A DNA stretch of 64,000 nt, from NCBI GenBank assembly GCA_046328475.1, contig JAXLWN010000026.1:1-64000 (forward strand). Reading direction: 5' to 3'. The position numbers were made by a program, and so were the translations under genes. Shown piece by piece: positions 24,573 to 33,524 of the stretch. The notes beneath the pieces were generated by a model that had not been told where the DNA came from, searched no databases, and saw only the letters and a list, made by a program, of their open reading frames with translations. Numbering within the stretch: position 1 is the first letter of the stretch; the number at the start of each line of letters is the position of its first letter. The DNA comes from CADCWN01 sp046328475. GTDB taxonomy: Bacteria > Chloroflexota > Chloroflexia > Thermomicrobiales > CADCWN01.

Positions 24573-25793
24573 TCAATCCGCCGCCGCCTCCCGCGCCACC
24601 AGCCGCGACCGCACCTGCTGCGTCTCCGGCGAGAGGCGGCGCGTGACCAGGAACGTCGAAGCCGCGAAGAAGCAGGCGATGATGAACGGAATCTGGTACC
24701 CGACGAAGTTGAGCACATAGCCCGCCGCCAGCGGCACCACGATCGCCGCGACGTGCTGCATCGTCACCCCCATCGCCAGCGACGGGGCCAGCTCCTCCGG
24801 CGGCGCGATCTGGCGCAAGTAGGTGCTGGAACCGATATACGAGAGCGGGAAGATGAAGGAGTAGATGACATAACAGACGACCGCAATCGCCTCGTTGTCG
24901 GCGAAGCCATAGCCCAGCAGCGCCACGATGTAGCCCACATTGGCAACTTCGAGGATGCGCCGCACGCCGCGCTGGTCGATCTGCCGCCCGATCCACGGCC
25001 CGACCGTCATGTTCAGCGTCGTCACCGCCAGCAGCACCCCCGAGATCAGCGGCACCCCCAGCTTATAATGCTCCACCAGCACCCACAGCCCGAACGAGAA
25101 GAAAATCTGCTGCCGCCCGCCGTCGAGCAGATTCAGCAGATAGTAGTTGCGATATTCCTTGCGGAACAGGATCGGCTCGCGCTCGGGCAGCACCTGCTGC
25201 TCCTCACCATCGCGCAGATTCGGGAAGAAGAAGATCGCGACCGATGCCAGCAGCGCCAGCAGCCCGCAGATCACGAACGTCGAGCGAAACGTCAGCCAGC
25301 CCAGCGAGAACGTCACCAGGACAACCAGCATCGCCGTCACCGCGCCCGCGCTATTCAGCGATTGGACCCGCCCCAGGATGCTCCCCGCCCGGTGCTTCGT
25401 CGTCAGCGACATCCCGAGCGCGCCCTGCGTCTGCAGCCACGTGTGGTACCCCATCGAGCTGATCACCACCCACGGCGCGAGCGTCCAGAACGATGTGGCG
25501 AAACCGTAGAAACCGTACCCCACCGCCAGCACCGCCAGCGACAGCGCCGTCAATCGCGGCAGCGTCAACCGATAGAAGATCGCCGTGAGGAAGATCAGCA
25601 GGAAGCCGGGAATCTCGCGGATCGCCGTGATGTACCCGAACTGCGGCCCGCTCAGGTGCAACTGCTGCTTGAAGAAGTTCGAGCCGATATTCTGATTGGC
25701 CGCCATCGCGAAGCCCGTCGCCACCGTCGCCAGCGCGATCAGCGCGAACCCGCGCCCCACCGGCGTCCGCAACGTCGCCCGAATCTCGCCCAT
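24573..25793 (-). CDS. Major facilitator superfamily transporter
   Basis: The 406-aa protein shows twelve hydrophobic segments in two groups of six with a central cytoplasmic loop (LRDGEEQQVLPEREP). Start: MGEIRATLRTPVGRGFALIA. The loop between helices 2 and 3 (YRLTLPRLTALSLAVLAVG) and MTVGPWIGRQIDQRGVRRI in the second half are MFS-like. Substrate unknown; the following thioesterase gene on the same strand might hint at an acyl or aromatic compound, but that is speculation. A promoter candidate sits at 25868-25897. Confidence 0.85.
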   Translation of the reverse strand: MGEIRATLRTPVGRGFALIALATVATGFAMAANQNIGSNFFKQQLHLSGPQFGYITAIREIPGFLLIFLTAIFYRLTLPRLTALSLAVLAVGYGFYGFATSFWTLAPWVVISSMGYHTWLQTQGALGMSLTTKHRAGSILGRVQSLNSAGAVTAMLVVLVTFSLGWLTFRSTFVICGLLALLASVAIFFFPNLRDGEEQQVLPEREPILFRKEYRNYYLLNLLDGGRQQIFFSFGLWVLVEHYKLGVPLISGVLLAVTTLNMTVGPWIGRQIDQRGVRRILEVANVGYIVALLGYGFADNEAIAVVCYVIYSFIFPLSYIGSSTYLRQIAPPEELAPSLAMGVTMQHVAAIVVPLAAGYVLNFVGYQIPFIIACFFAASTFLVTRRLSPETQQVRSRLVAREAAAD

Positions 25794-25867
25794 CCCCGAT
25801 CCCTCTCCACGCCTGGCGCCCCACCGCCGATCGCACCATCGCCTCGACTGTCCCCCGCGCCCCAGGC

Positions 25868-25897
25868 AGTATACCGGACCACTCCCGGCCCTGTCTG
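25868..25897 (-). promoter_or_regulatory. Candidate promoter for the MFS-thioesterase pair
   Basis: Leftward -35 CAGACA, 18-base spacer, -10 TATACT (25873-25868), about 75 bases before the MFS start. Confidence 0.4.
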
Positions 25898-25990
25898 TAG
25901 CCCGGTCGTCGGTTGTCGGACCTCCCCACGCCGCTCCGTCGTCAGCACCTCCCCCAGCCCTCCCAGCAACAAGAGTTGCCTCTTCCTCCC

Positions 25991-26019
25991 CCTGTCATGC
26001 TGAGCGCAGCGAAGCATCC
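25991..26019. repeat. Palindromic spacer element TGTCATGCTGAGCGCAGCG, copy 2
   Basis: A 29-base element seen also at 4043-4072 and, with compensating changes, at 53694-53722. The core GCTGAGCGCAGC is a near palindrome. Confidence 0.7.
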
Positions 26020-26110
26020 GTCCCCCCTCATCTGGTGCCCTTGGCACAGTACATGGAATAATGTCGAAGGGCAGCGGGATCGGGACACTGATCAACGACT
26101 ATCGGGAGCC

Positions 26111-27079
26111 ATGGACGCACAGCATAACGCCGCGATCGTCGTCGACCGCGCCGTGAAAACCTACGGCGCGACGCGCGCGGTGGACAACCTCAGCTTCGTC
26201 GTCGCGCCCGGCGAACTCTTCGCCCTGCTCGGCCCGAACGGCGCGGGCAAAACCACCACCGTCGAAATGCTCGAAGGCTACCGCGCGCCCGACAGCGGCA
26301 CCGTCCGCGTCCTCGACCTCGATCCCCTCCGCGACGCCCGCAAGCTGAAACTGCAGATCGGCGTCATGCTCCAGGCCGACGGCCTCCAGCCCAGCCTGAC
26401 CCCGCGCGAAGTGCTGCGCCTCTACGCCGCCTTCTTCCCCAACTCCCTCGACCCCGACGACCTGATCGCCCGCGTCGGCCTGGGCGAGAGCGCCGCCACC
26501 CGCTGCCGCCGCCTCTCCGGCGGCCAGAAGCGTCGCCTCGCCCTCGCCGTCGCCCTGATCGGTCGCCCGCGCCTCCTCTTCCTCGATGAGCCAACCACCG
26601 GCATGGACCCCCAGGCCCGGCTCGCCACCTGGGCCATCGTGCAGGAACTCCGCGCCAGCGGCACCACTATCCTCCTGACCACCCACCTGCTCGACGAGGC
26701 CGAGCGCCTCGCCGACCGCGTCGCGATCATCGACCGTGGCCGCCTCGTCGCCCTCGGCACCCCGCGCGAACTGACCGGCGGCAGCACCGCCGGGGTTGCC
26801 CGCCTCGTGGCCACCCCCGGCCTGCCCACCGCCACCCTCGCCGCCCTCCCCGGCGTCCGCGCCGCGCGCGAGACGACCCCCGGCACCTACACCCTCGACC
26901 TCGACCCCGCCGCCGCGCCCGCCGCCCTCGCCGCCGTCACCGCCTGGCTGCGCGACCGCGACATCACCCTCACCGAACTGCGCGTCGGCCACGGCTCCCT
27001 CGAAGAATTCTTCCTGCAACTGACCGGCGATGGTGAACAGGCGAACAGAGGAACGGGCGAACAGGAGCATGAGCTGTGA
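26111..27079 (+). CDS. ABC transporter ATP-binding protein (drug/lipid exporter type)
   Basis: The 322-aa ATPase has Walker A GPNGAGKTTT, Q-loop region GVMLQADGLQPSLT, signature LSGGQKRRLALAVALIG, Walker B LLFLDEP and H-loop LLTTHLLDEAERLADR, in the DrrA/CcmA-like class that pairs with ABC-2 permeases. A C-terminal extension of about 90 residues follows the nucleotide-binding domain, as in DrrA. ATG 26111 is chosen as the last start before the conserved AIVVDRAVKTYG. It overlaps the permease start by four bases (GTGA), so the two are coupled. Confidence 0.93.
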   Translation: MDAQHNAAIVVDRAVKTYGATRAVDNLSFVVAPGELFALLGPNGAGKTTTVEMLEGYRAPDSGTVRVLDLDPLRDARKLKLQIGVMLQADGLQPSLTPREVLRLYAAFFPNSLDPDDLIARVGLGESAATRCRRLSGGQKRRLALAVALIGRPRLLFLDEPTTGMDPQARLATWAIVQELRASGTTILLTTHLLDEAERLADRVAIIDRGRLVALGTPRELTGGSTAGVARLVATPGLPTATLAALPGVRAARETTPGTYTLDLDPAAAPAALAAVTAWLRDRDITLTELRVGHGSLEEFFLQLTGDGEQANRGTGEQEHEL

Positions 27080-27851
27080 GCGAGACCACCGCGCCAGTGG
27101 ACCAACCCGGCGATCAGGCGCTCCTCTGGCGCGCAATCGCCGCCCAGACCCGCGCCGAGCTCATCCTCACCCTCCGGCGCGGCGAAAACATCCTGATCAC
27201 CATCATCGTCCCCGTAATCCTCCTCGTCTTCTTCGCCGCCCTCGGCGTCCCCGGCATCGAGCACGAGGCGACCGTCCCCTTCCTGCTCCCCGGCATCCTC
27301 GCCCTCGCGATCATCGCCACCGGCATGGTCAACCTCGGCATCGCCACCGCCTACGAACGCTACTACGGCGTCCTCAAGCGCCTCGGTGCCTCCCCCCTGC
27401 CGCGCGCTGGCCTCCTGATCGCCAAGGCCCTCTCCGTCCTCCTGTTGGAAATCGTGCAGGTCGCGATCCTCCTCGCCATCGCCACCCTCGGCTACGGCTG
27501 GCGACCGGGCGGCTCCCTCCTGCTCGCCCTACTCGTCGTCATCCTCGGTACCCTCGCCTTCGCCGGGATCGGCCTCGCCATGGCCGGCGGCCTCCGCGCC
27601 GAGGCCACCCTCGCCGGTGCGAACGGCCTCTACCTCCTCACCCTCATCCTCAGCGGTGCCATCCTCCCCTCGACCACCTCCCCGGCCCGCTCCAATCCCT
27701 CGCCCGCGTCCTCCCCGCCTCCGCCCTCACCGACGCCCTCCGCGCCGCCTTCGACTCCGCCGCCCCCTTCCCCGGCAGCGCCCTGATTGTCCTCGCCGCC
27801 TGGGCCATCGTCACCCTCGCCCTCGCCGCGCGCACCTTCCGCTGGGAATAG
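27076..27851 (+). pseudogene. ABC-2 type permease, frameshifted near its end
   Basis: Starting at GTG 27076 the frame encodes an ABC-2 membrane subunit with about six helices (NILITIIVPVILLVFFAALG, LLPGILALAIIATGMVNLG, LLLEIVQVAILLAIA). After LILSGAILP near 27665 it slips into a Pro/Ser-rich nonsense tail, while a neighbouring frame continues sensibly with LDHLPGPLQSLARVLPASAL and a last helix to the stop at 27851. Restoring one C in the CCCC run at about 27666 joins the two into a protein of about 258 aa. It may be a homopolymer sequencing error, a true mutation or a recoding site. Confidence 0.75.
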
Positions 27852-27900
27852 CCGTATACTGTGCAAAGATTCGCGCAACCCCGCAGCGGAGGGTGATCCC

Positions 27901-28455
27901 ATGTCTGTGCCCGTCGCCGGTAAGCACTACACCCTGGCCGAGTACCACCACCTCGGCGATATCGGCGTCCTCGGCGAGGATGACCGGGTGGAGCTTATTG
28001 AAGGCGAAATTGTCACGCTGGAGACGATCACAGGTCATCACATGTGGGGCGTTATTCACTTCACCCACGGCATGTCGGAGCTTCCCGGAAAAACATGGCT
28101 CGTCAGCGTTCAAAACCCGGTCCACCTCTTTGGTGATACCGAGCCGCAGCCTGACATCGCACTCCTTCGCCCGGAAGCCGCTCGCCCTGTCATTCCCAGT
28201 GCTGTCGACGTCTACCTGATCGTCGAAGTTTCCGATACCACATTGGCCTACGATTGCGGCAGGAAGCGGCAACTCTATGCCCGTGCTGATATCCCCGAGT
28301 ACTGGATCATGGATATTGCAGGGCGGCGCATCCTCCAGCATACAGATCTAGCTATGGGCGACTATCAGTCGGTCACGCCATTCGTCCCCGGTGACGCGAT
28401 TGATTCGCCTGTTCTCCCGGCGATCCGCTTGTCAGTCGCTGCGCTCTTCGCCTGA
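27901..28455 (+). CDS. Uma2 family putative endonuclease (DUF820)
   Basis: The 184-aa protein has the Uma2 pattern: YTLAEYHHLGDIG, then DDRVELIEGEIV, EPQPDIALLRP, YLIVEVSDTTLAYD and YARADIPEYWIMD, a PD-(D/E)xK nuclease fold with plausible catalytic D, E and downstream K. Uma2 proteins are abundant, strongly expanded in Cyanobacteria and Chloroflexota, and their biological role is unknown. ATG 27901 follows GGAGGGTGATCCC. Codon use is less GC-extreme than its neighbours, which fits recent mobility. Confidence 0.88.
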   Translation: MSVPVAGKHYTLAEYHHLGDIGVLGEDDRVELIEGEIVTLETITGHHMWGVIHFTHGMSELPGKTWLVSVQNPVHLFGDTEPQPDIALLRPEAARPVIPSAVDVYLIVEVSDTTLAYDCGRKRQLYARADIPEYWIMDIAGRRILQHTDLAMGDYQSVTPFVPGDAIDSPVLPAIRLSVAALFA

Positions 28456-28523
28456 GTGGCGATTAGCGCATCACATCCTCCGCGCCAAAACGCGCGGCAA
28501 ATGTTCAGAGAAAGGACCAGTTA

Positions 28524-29912
28524 ATGCCCGTCTCCGACGCCTGCGAAACCTACCTGCGCAACCACGACGCCGCGCAAATGGCCCAACTCCACGACTTCCT
28601 CCGCATCCCCAGCATCAGCAACCTCCCCGAGCACAAAGCCGACGTCCGCCGCGCGGCCGAGTGGGTCGCCGATCGCCTCCGCGCCCTCGGCGCGCAAGGC
28701 GTCGAGCTCCTGCCCACCAACGGCAACCCCGTCGTCTTCGGCGAATGGCCCGCCCCATCCGGCGCACCCACCGCCATCCTCTACGGCCACTACGACGTGC
28801 AGCCGCCCGACCCGCTCGACCTCTGGACCACCCCGGCGTTCGAGCCGACGGTTCGCGACGGTCGCCTCTACGCGCGCGGCGCGGCCGACGACAAGGGCAA
28901 CATGTTCGCCCCCCTGGCCGCCATCGAGGCCCTGATCGCCACGCTCGGCAGCCTGCCGATCGGCGTCAAGTGCCTCTTCGAGGGCGAGGAGGAGATCGGT
29001 TCCCCCAGCCTCCCCGCCTTCATCCGCGCCAACCGCGACCGCTACCGCGCCGACTTCGCCCTCTGCGCCGACGGCGGCCAGTGGGCCCCCGACCAGCCCT
29101 CCCTCACCGTCGCCTCCAAGGGGATCGCCGCCGCCCAGATCGACCTCCAGACCGCCAACACCGACCTCCACTCCGGCGGCTACGGCGCGGCCGTGCCCAA
29201 CGCCGTCGAAGCCCTCGCCCGCCTCGTGACCACCCTCCACGACCACCACGGCCGCGTCGCCGTCAGCGGCTTCTACGAGCCCGTGCGCGACCTCACCGCC
29301 AAGGAGCGCGCCGAGATCGAGGCCATCCCCTTCAGCGAGGACGAATTCCAGCGCGGACTCGGCCTGAAAGCCCTCTGGGGCGACCCCGAATACACCGCGC
29401 TCGAACGCCGCTGGGCACGCCCCACCATCGACCTCAACGGCATCTGGGGCGGCTTCACCGGCGAGGGCCTGAAGACCGTCACCCCGAAAGAAGCGCACGC
29501 CAAGATCACCTGCCGCCTCGTCCCCAACCAGGAGCCGGGCGCGATCCTCGACGCCATCGACGCCCACCTCCAGGCCAACTGCCCGCCCGGCGCAACCGTC
29601 ACCCTCACCCGCCAGACCGGCTCCGCCCGCCCCTTCGCCATCCAGCCCAATCATCCCGCCTTCGGTGCCGCGCGCGAAGTCCTGCGCGACCTCTACGGCA
29701 AGGAACCCCTGATCACCCGCGCCGGGGGCACTCTCCCGCTCGCCGAAACCCTGCAGACCGAGCTCGGTGCCGACATGATCTTCTTCTCCTGGGGCATGCC
29801 CGGCGACAACGTCCACGCCCCCAACGAATCGCTGCTCCTCGACGCCTTCAACATGTCCCGCCGCGCCTACTGCGCCGTCCTCCCCGCCCTGGCAGCCGCG
29901 TATAAGTCGTGA
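28524..29912 (+). CDS. M20 family metallopeptidase (dipeptidase/acetylornithine deacetylase-like)
   Basis: The 462-aa cytoplasmic hydrolase has intact M20 metal and catalytic motifs: LYGHYDVQPPDP (His, Asp), RGAADDKGNM (bridging Asp), EGEEEIGSPSLP (catalytic Glu), the dimerisation domain with TDLHSGGYG, and late GDNVHAPNES. Closest to the CNDP/dipeptidase branch by length and the GGTLPLAETLQ block. Substrate not deducible. AGAAAGGACCAGTTA precedes ATG 28524. Its stop codon TGA is part of the first unit of the GTCGTGA array that fills the next spacer. Confidence 0.92.
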   Translation: MPVSDACETYLRNHDAAQMAQLHDFLRIPSISNLPEHKADVRRAAEWVADRLRALGAQGVELLPTNGNPVVFGEWPAPSGAPTAILYGHYDVQPPDPLDLWTTPAFEPTVRDGRLYARGAADDKGNMFAPLAAIEALIATLGSLPIGVKCLFEGEEEIGSPSLPAFIRANRDRYRADFALCADGGQWAPDQPSLTVASKGIAAAQIDLQTANTDLHSGGYGAAVPNAVEALARLVTTLHDHHGRVAVSGFYEPVRDLTAKERAEIEAIPFSEDEFQRGLGLKALWGDPEYTALERRWARPTIDLNGIWGGFTGEGLKTVTPKEAHAKITCRLVPNQEPGAILDAIDAHLQANCPPGATVTLTRQTGSARPFAIQPNHPAFGAAREVLRDLYGKEPLITRAGGTLPLAETLQTELGADMIFFSWGMPGDNVHAPNESLLLDAFNMSRRAYCAVLPALAAAYKS

Positions 29913-30004
29913 GTCGTGAGTCGTGAGTCGTGAGAATCTTGCTTGGCGCTAGCGGCTTCCAGTGATAGCACAAGCTCCACATAGCCCTCTCACGACTCAC
30001 GTCT
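29905..30004. repeat. GTCGTGA/CTCACGA inverted heptamer array
   Basis: Four GTCGTGA units on the left, two inverted units on the right, core of about 50 bases. The first unit overlaps the last codons and stop of the M20 gene. Confidence 0.85.
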
Positions 30005-30018
30005 CCATAAGGAGAATC

Positions 30019-30427
30019 ATGGGCATCCTCGGCGCCTTCACCGCCGCCCTCGCCTGGGGCACCGACGCCGTCCTGGCACGCCAGGGCCTGCGCTCGGTGC
30101 CGCCCGCGCTCGGCACCTTCATCTCCCTCTGCGCCAGCCTCATCCTCGGGCTGATCGCCCTCGCCATCGCCGGCCCGGTGCGCTACCCGCTGCAGGGCTT
30201 CCTCTGGTTCATGATGGTCGGCGTCTGCAACTTCCTGATCGGCCGCCAGTGCAACTTTCGCGCGACCCGAACGCCTCGGCGCGGCCCGCGCCTCCTCCCT
30301 GATGGCAACCGCACCCCTCGTCTCGGTAACCCTCGCCGTCCTCTTCACCGGCGAGCACCTTTCCTGCCCCTGCTGGCCGCACGTGCTGCTGACAGTCGGT
30401 GGCGTCATCCTGATCGTGCGCCGATGA
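30019..30427 (+). pseudogene. EamA/DMT transporter, first half (frameshifted)
   Basis: ATG 30019 follows AAGGAGAATC. The start reads MGILGAFTAALAWGTDAVLA, a typical first EamA helix. The frame loses sense after CNFRA near 30265. The +1 frame resumes with ERLGAARASSLMATAPLVSV and continues through TVGGVILIVRR to a TGA at 30425-30427. One extra C in ACCC (30265-30268) explains the break. The repaired product is one five-helix EamA unit of about 135 aa. It ends in an ATGA overlap with the second half. Confidence 0.65.
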
Positions 30428-30897
30428 GCAAACCAGGCGGCGCAGAACCGCACCACGACTGGCTCGGCTACCTCTTCGCCTTCGGCGCGGCGACCGCCTA
30501 CGGCACCTCCGGCGTCCTGATCAAGTCGGGCCTCGCCGCCTATGGCTCCCCCTTCACCGCGATCACCATCGCCACCGCCACCGGCCTGCTCGTCCTCAGC
30601 CCGCTCGCCCTCGCCTCCTGGCGCAGCCAGGGCCAGGGCTGGCGACCGGAGCGCCGCGCCCTCCTCTTCATCCTCGCCTCCGGCCTCTGCGCCATCACCG
30701 GCTTCAGCTCCAACACCCTCGCCCTCTCCCAACTCCCCGTCACCGTCGTCGCCCCGATCAGCAGCGCCTACCCCCTCGTCACCGTCACCCTCGTCCTCAT
30801 CTTCCTCCGCCGCCACGAAGTCGTCTCCTGGCGCACCATCCTCGGTGCCGCCCTGATCGTCACCGGCATCATCATCGTCGCCCTCAACCGCCACTGA
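30424..30897 (+). CDS. EamA/DMT transporter, second half
   Basis: ATG 30424 overlaps the TGA of the preceding half (ATGA). The 157-aa product starts MSKPGGAEPHHDWLGYLFAF and has five helices with the EamA hallmark of helix 6-10 (GTSGVLIKSGL, FSSNTLALSQLPVTVVAPIS, LVLIFLRRHEVVSWRTILGA). EamA transporters normally contain both halves in one ~300-aa chain. Here the halves may be separate, coupled subunits, or one gene with two compensating indels. Substrate unknown. Confidence 0.7.
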   Translation: MSKPGGAEPHHDWLGYLFAFGAATAYGTSGVLIKSGLAAYGSPFTAITIATATGLLVLSPLALASWRSQGQGWRPERRALLFILASGLCAITGFSSNTLALSQLPVTVVAPISSAYPLVTVTLVLIFLRRHEVVSWRTILGAALIVTGIIIVALNRH

Positions 30898-31040
30898 GAA
30901 GTGCCGAGTGCGCAGTGCCAAGTGCCAAGTGCGCAGTGAGGAGGGATTGCTTAAGGTTCCACCCACCCAACCTTGAACTTTGAACTTTGAACCAACCCCT
31001 CGGCCCTGAGCACTGAGCACTGCGCACTGCGCACCCACAC
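30898..31040. repeat. AGTGCCA/AGTGCGC inverted heptamer array
   Basis: Left AGTGCCGAGTGCGC units and right CACTGAGCACTGCGCAC units with a TTGAACTT run in the core. It begins one base after the EamA stop and ends just before the promoter of the dehydrogenase operon. Confidence 0.82.
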
Positions 31041-31052
31041 TCCGCACTTCAT

Positions 31053-31081
31053 TTGACCCTCACTCGGAATTCGGCTATCGT
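31053..31081 (+). promoter_or_regulatory. Promoter of the pyruvate dehydrogenase operon
   Basis: -35 TTGACC (31053-31058), exactly 17 bases, -10 TATCGT (31076-31081). A leader of about 170 bases follows, with a strong GC hairpin around GGCGGGCCTGGCCCGC (31168-31190), before ATG 31261. Confidence 0.6.
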
Positions 31082-31260
31082 ATCGCCTGGGGAGAGGTGC
31101 GCGAACCCGCCAGCGTGCGAGACATGCTGGCGAATGGCCCCGTTAACCCATGTGCAACCTGCGCGCCGGCGGGCCTGGCCCGCACCGGCGAGGAGTAAAC
31201 CAGACCCATGATCAGCGGCGGAGTGGCGGCGCGACGAGCGTCCCACACGAGGAGGAAGGA

Positions 31261-32328
31261 ATGGCGGTAGCGAAAGACGCCAAAACACCGCGCTCGCGGT
31301 CGCGGCGTGCCGCGACGAACAGTGCGGCCACGAACAAAGGGGGCGACGCGCCCGCCGTTGACCTCAGCAACGAGCGATTGATCGAACTCTACCGTCAGAT
31401 GGTCCTCATCCGCCGCTTCGAAGAGAAGTGCGCCGAGGCCTACGCCTACGGCAAGATCGGCGGCTTCTGCCACCTCTACATCGGCGAAGAAGCCGTCGCC
31501 GTCGGCGCGATCGCCGCCCTCAGCGCGGAAGACCACCTCGTCTCCCACTATCGCGACCACGGCTACGCCCTGGCGCGCGGCTGCGACCCCGGCGCGACGA
31601 TGGCCGAACTCTACGGCCGCGCCACCGGCATCAGCGGCGGGCGCGGCGGCTCGATGCACCTCGCCGACGTCTCGAAGAAATTCTGGGGCGGCTACGCCAT
31701 CGTCGCGGGCCACATCCCCCTGGCGGTCGGCATCGCCCACGCGATCAAGTACCGCAAGCAGCAGGAAGTCGTCATCTGCTTCTTCGGCGACGGCTCCACC
31801 AACAACGGTTACTTCCACGAAGCCCTCAACATCGCCGCCGTCGGCAACCTCCCGATCATCTTCCTCGCCGAAAACAACGCCTACGGCATGGGCACCGCCA
31901 TCACCACCGCCTCGCGCGTCACCGACCTCGTGGACAAGGCCAAGGGCCTCCACATCGACGGTGCCATCGTGGACGGCATGGATGTCCTGGCGGTCTACGA
32001 AGCCACCAGGGCGATGCGCGAGCGCTGCCTGCAAGGCGAAGGCCCCTTCCTGCTGGAAGCCAAGACCTACCGCCTCGTCGGCCACTCGATCGCCGATGCG
32101 GCGGGCTATCGCACCAAGGACGAGGTCGAGCAGTATCGCGAAGACGACCCGATCGCCCGCTTCGGCCACTATCTCGCCGACCGCGACATCCTCTCGGCCG
32201 ACGCCGCGAAGGAACTCGATCGTACGCTCATCGCCGAAGTCGAAGCCGCCGCCAAGTTCGCCGACGACAGCCCGGAACCGTCCCCGGACACCCTGTTCGA
32301 CTACATCTACGCGCAACCACTCGACTAA
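31261..32328 (+). CDS. pdhA: Pyruvate dehydrogenase E1 component, alpha subunit
   Basis: The 355-aa subunit binds thiamine diphosphate and decarboxylates a 2-oxo acid in a complex with E1beta and E2. The TPP motif is intact (FFGDGSTNNGYFHEALN to ENN), with E1alpha blocks RRFEEKCAEAYAYGKIGGF, HLYIGEEAVAVG, SHYRDHGYALARG and GGRGGSMH. A Lys/Arg-rich stretch of about 35 residues precedes the fold. Start ATG 31261 has GAGGAGGAAGGA directly upstream. Pyruvate is the likely substrate; acetoin or branched-chain oxo-acid complexes are alternatives. Confidence 0.93.
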   Translation: MAVAKDAKTPRSRSRRAATNSAATNKGGDAPAVDLSNERLIELYRQMVLIRRFEEKCAEAYAYGKIGGFCHLYIGEEAVAVGAIAALSAEDHLVSHYRDHGYALARGCDPGATMAELYGRATGISGGRGGSMHLADVSKKFWGGYAIVAGHIPLAVGIAHAIKYRKQQEVVICFFGDGSTNNGYFHEALNIAAVGNLPIIFLAENNAYGMGTAITTASRVTDLVDKAKGLHIDGAIVDGMDVLAVYEATRAMRERCLQGEGPFLLEAKTYRLVGHSIADAAGYRTKDEVEQYREDDPIARFGHYLADRDILSADAAKELDRTLIAEVEAAAKFADDSPEPSPDTLFDYIYAQPLD

Positions 32329-32433
32329 TTGCGGATTGCGGATTGCGGATTGCGGAATAGGGTACGAAGAGCAGCCCAGGCGTTCCCCAGTACCCTCGTC
32401 AATCCGTAATCCGCAATCCGCAATCCGCAATCG
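32329..32433. repeat. GCGGATT/AATCCGC inverted heptamer array inside the pdh operon
   Basis: Four GCGGATT units start right after the E1alpha stop and are mirrored by four AATCCGC units ending just before the E1beta ribosome-binding site. The arms can form a stem of about 28 bp with a ~45-base loop. It fills the entire E1alpha-E1beta spacer. Confidence 0.9.
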
Positions 32434-32441
32434 GAGGAACG

Positions 32442-33425
32442 ATGCCTGAAATCACCTACCGCGAGGCGATCCGGCAGGCGTTGCGCGAGGAGATGACGCG
32501 CGACGACAGTGTCTACATCCTGGGCGAGGACATCGGGTCCTACGGCGGCTCCTACGCCGTCACGCGCGGCTTCCTCGACGAATGGGGGCCGGATCGCATC
32601 ATCGACACCCCCATCGCCGAAGGGGGCATCCTCGGCGTGGCGACCGGCGCGGCCATGTACGGCCTGCGCCCGATCGTCGAGATCATGTCGATCAACTTCA
32701 GCCTGCTCGCGCTCGACCAGATCTGCAACCACGCCGCCAAGCTGCACTACATGTTCAACGGCCAGATGCAGGTCCCGCTGGTCATCCGCACCGCCGCCGG
32801 CTGGGGGCAACTCGCCGCCACCCACTCGCAGACCTTCGAGGCGATGTACGCCTACATCCCCGGCCTGAAGGTCGCCATGCCCGCGACCCCCTACGACGCC
32901 AAGGGCATGCTCCTCAGCGCCATCCGCGACAACGATCCGGTCATGTTCATCGAGCACAGCCTCCTCTACAGCTCGCGCGGCGAGGTGCCCGAGGAGGACT
33001 ACACCGTACCGCTCGGTAAATCGACGGTGAGCCGCGAGGGCGACGATCTCACCATCGTCTCCTACTCCCGCTCCCTCATCCTCGCCCAGCAGGCCGCCGA
33101 CAAGCTCGCCGAGCAGGGCATCTCCGTCGAGATCATCGATCTCCGCTCGCTGCGCCCGCTCGACCTGGACCCCGTCCTCGCCTCGGTGCAGAAGACCAAC
33201 CGCGCCCTGGTCGTCGAGGAAGACTGGCGCAGCTACGGCGTCGGTGCCGAGATCGCCGCCCGCATCCAGGAAGAGGCGTTCGACGACCTCGACGCCCCGG
33301 TCATGCGCCTCGGTGCGGTCGAAGTCCCGCTCCCCTACGCCAAAAACCTGGAGCGGCTCTGCTACCCCACCGATCAAGACATCGTCGACGCCTCACTCAA
33401 ACTGCTCTATCGCAAGGTCAAGTAG
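32442..33425 (+). CDS. pdhB: Pyruvate dehydrogenase E1 component, beta subunit
   Basis: The 327-aa partner of E1alpha begins MPEITYREAIRQALREEMTR and contains E1beta landmarks: VYILGEDIGSYGGSYAVTRG, DTPIAEGGILGVATGAAMYG, IMSINFSLLALDQICNHAAK, and the C-terminal transketolase domain with VEIIDLRSLRPLDLDPVLASV. The alpha2beta2 E1 supplies hydroxyethyl groups to E2. AGGAACG precedes ATG 32442. Confidence 0.94.
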   Translation: MPEITYREAIRQALREEMTRDDSVYILGEDIGSYGGSYAVTRGFLDEWGPDRIIDTPIAEGGILGVATGAAMYGLRPIVEIMSINFSLLALDQICNHAAKLHYMFNGQMQVPLVIRTAAGWGQLAATHSQTFEAMYAYIPGLKVAMPATPYDAKGMLLSAIRDNDPVMFIEHSLLYSSRGEVPEEDYTVPLGKSTVSREGDDLTIVSYSRSLILAQQAADKLAEQGISVEIIDLRSLRPLDLDPVLASVQKTNRALVVEEDWRSYGVGAEIAARIQEEAFDDLDAPVMRLGAVEVPLPYAKNLERLCYPTDQDIVDASLKLLYRKVK

Positions 33426-33512
33426 CCAGAGGTCAGAGATCAGAGGTCAGAAGGAACGACCGCACTGATCTCCGACCTCTGATCTCTGACCTCTGACCTC
33501 TGACCTCTCGAA
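33426..33512. repeat. AGAGGTC/GACCTCT inverted heptamer array inside the pdh operon
   Basis: Units CAGAGGT on the left pair with TCTGACC units on the right (about 20-27 bp stem, ~15-base core). It fills the E1beta-E2 spacer, with a different unit from the E1alpha-E1beta spacer. Confidence 0.9.
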
Positions 33513-33524
33513 CGGAGTGAGCCC

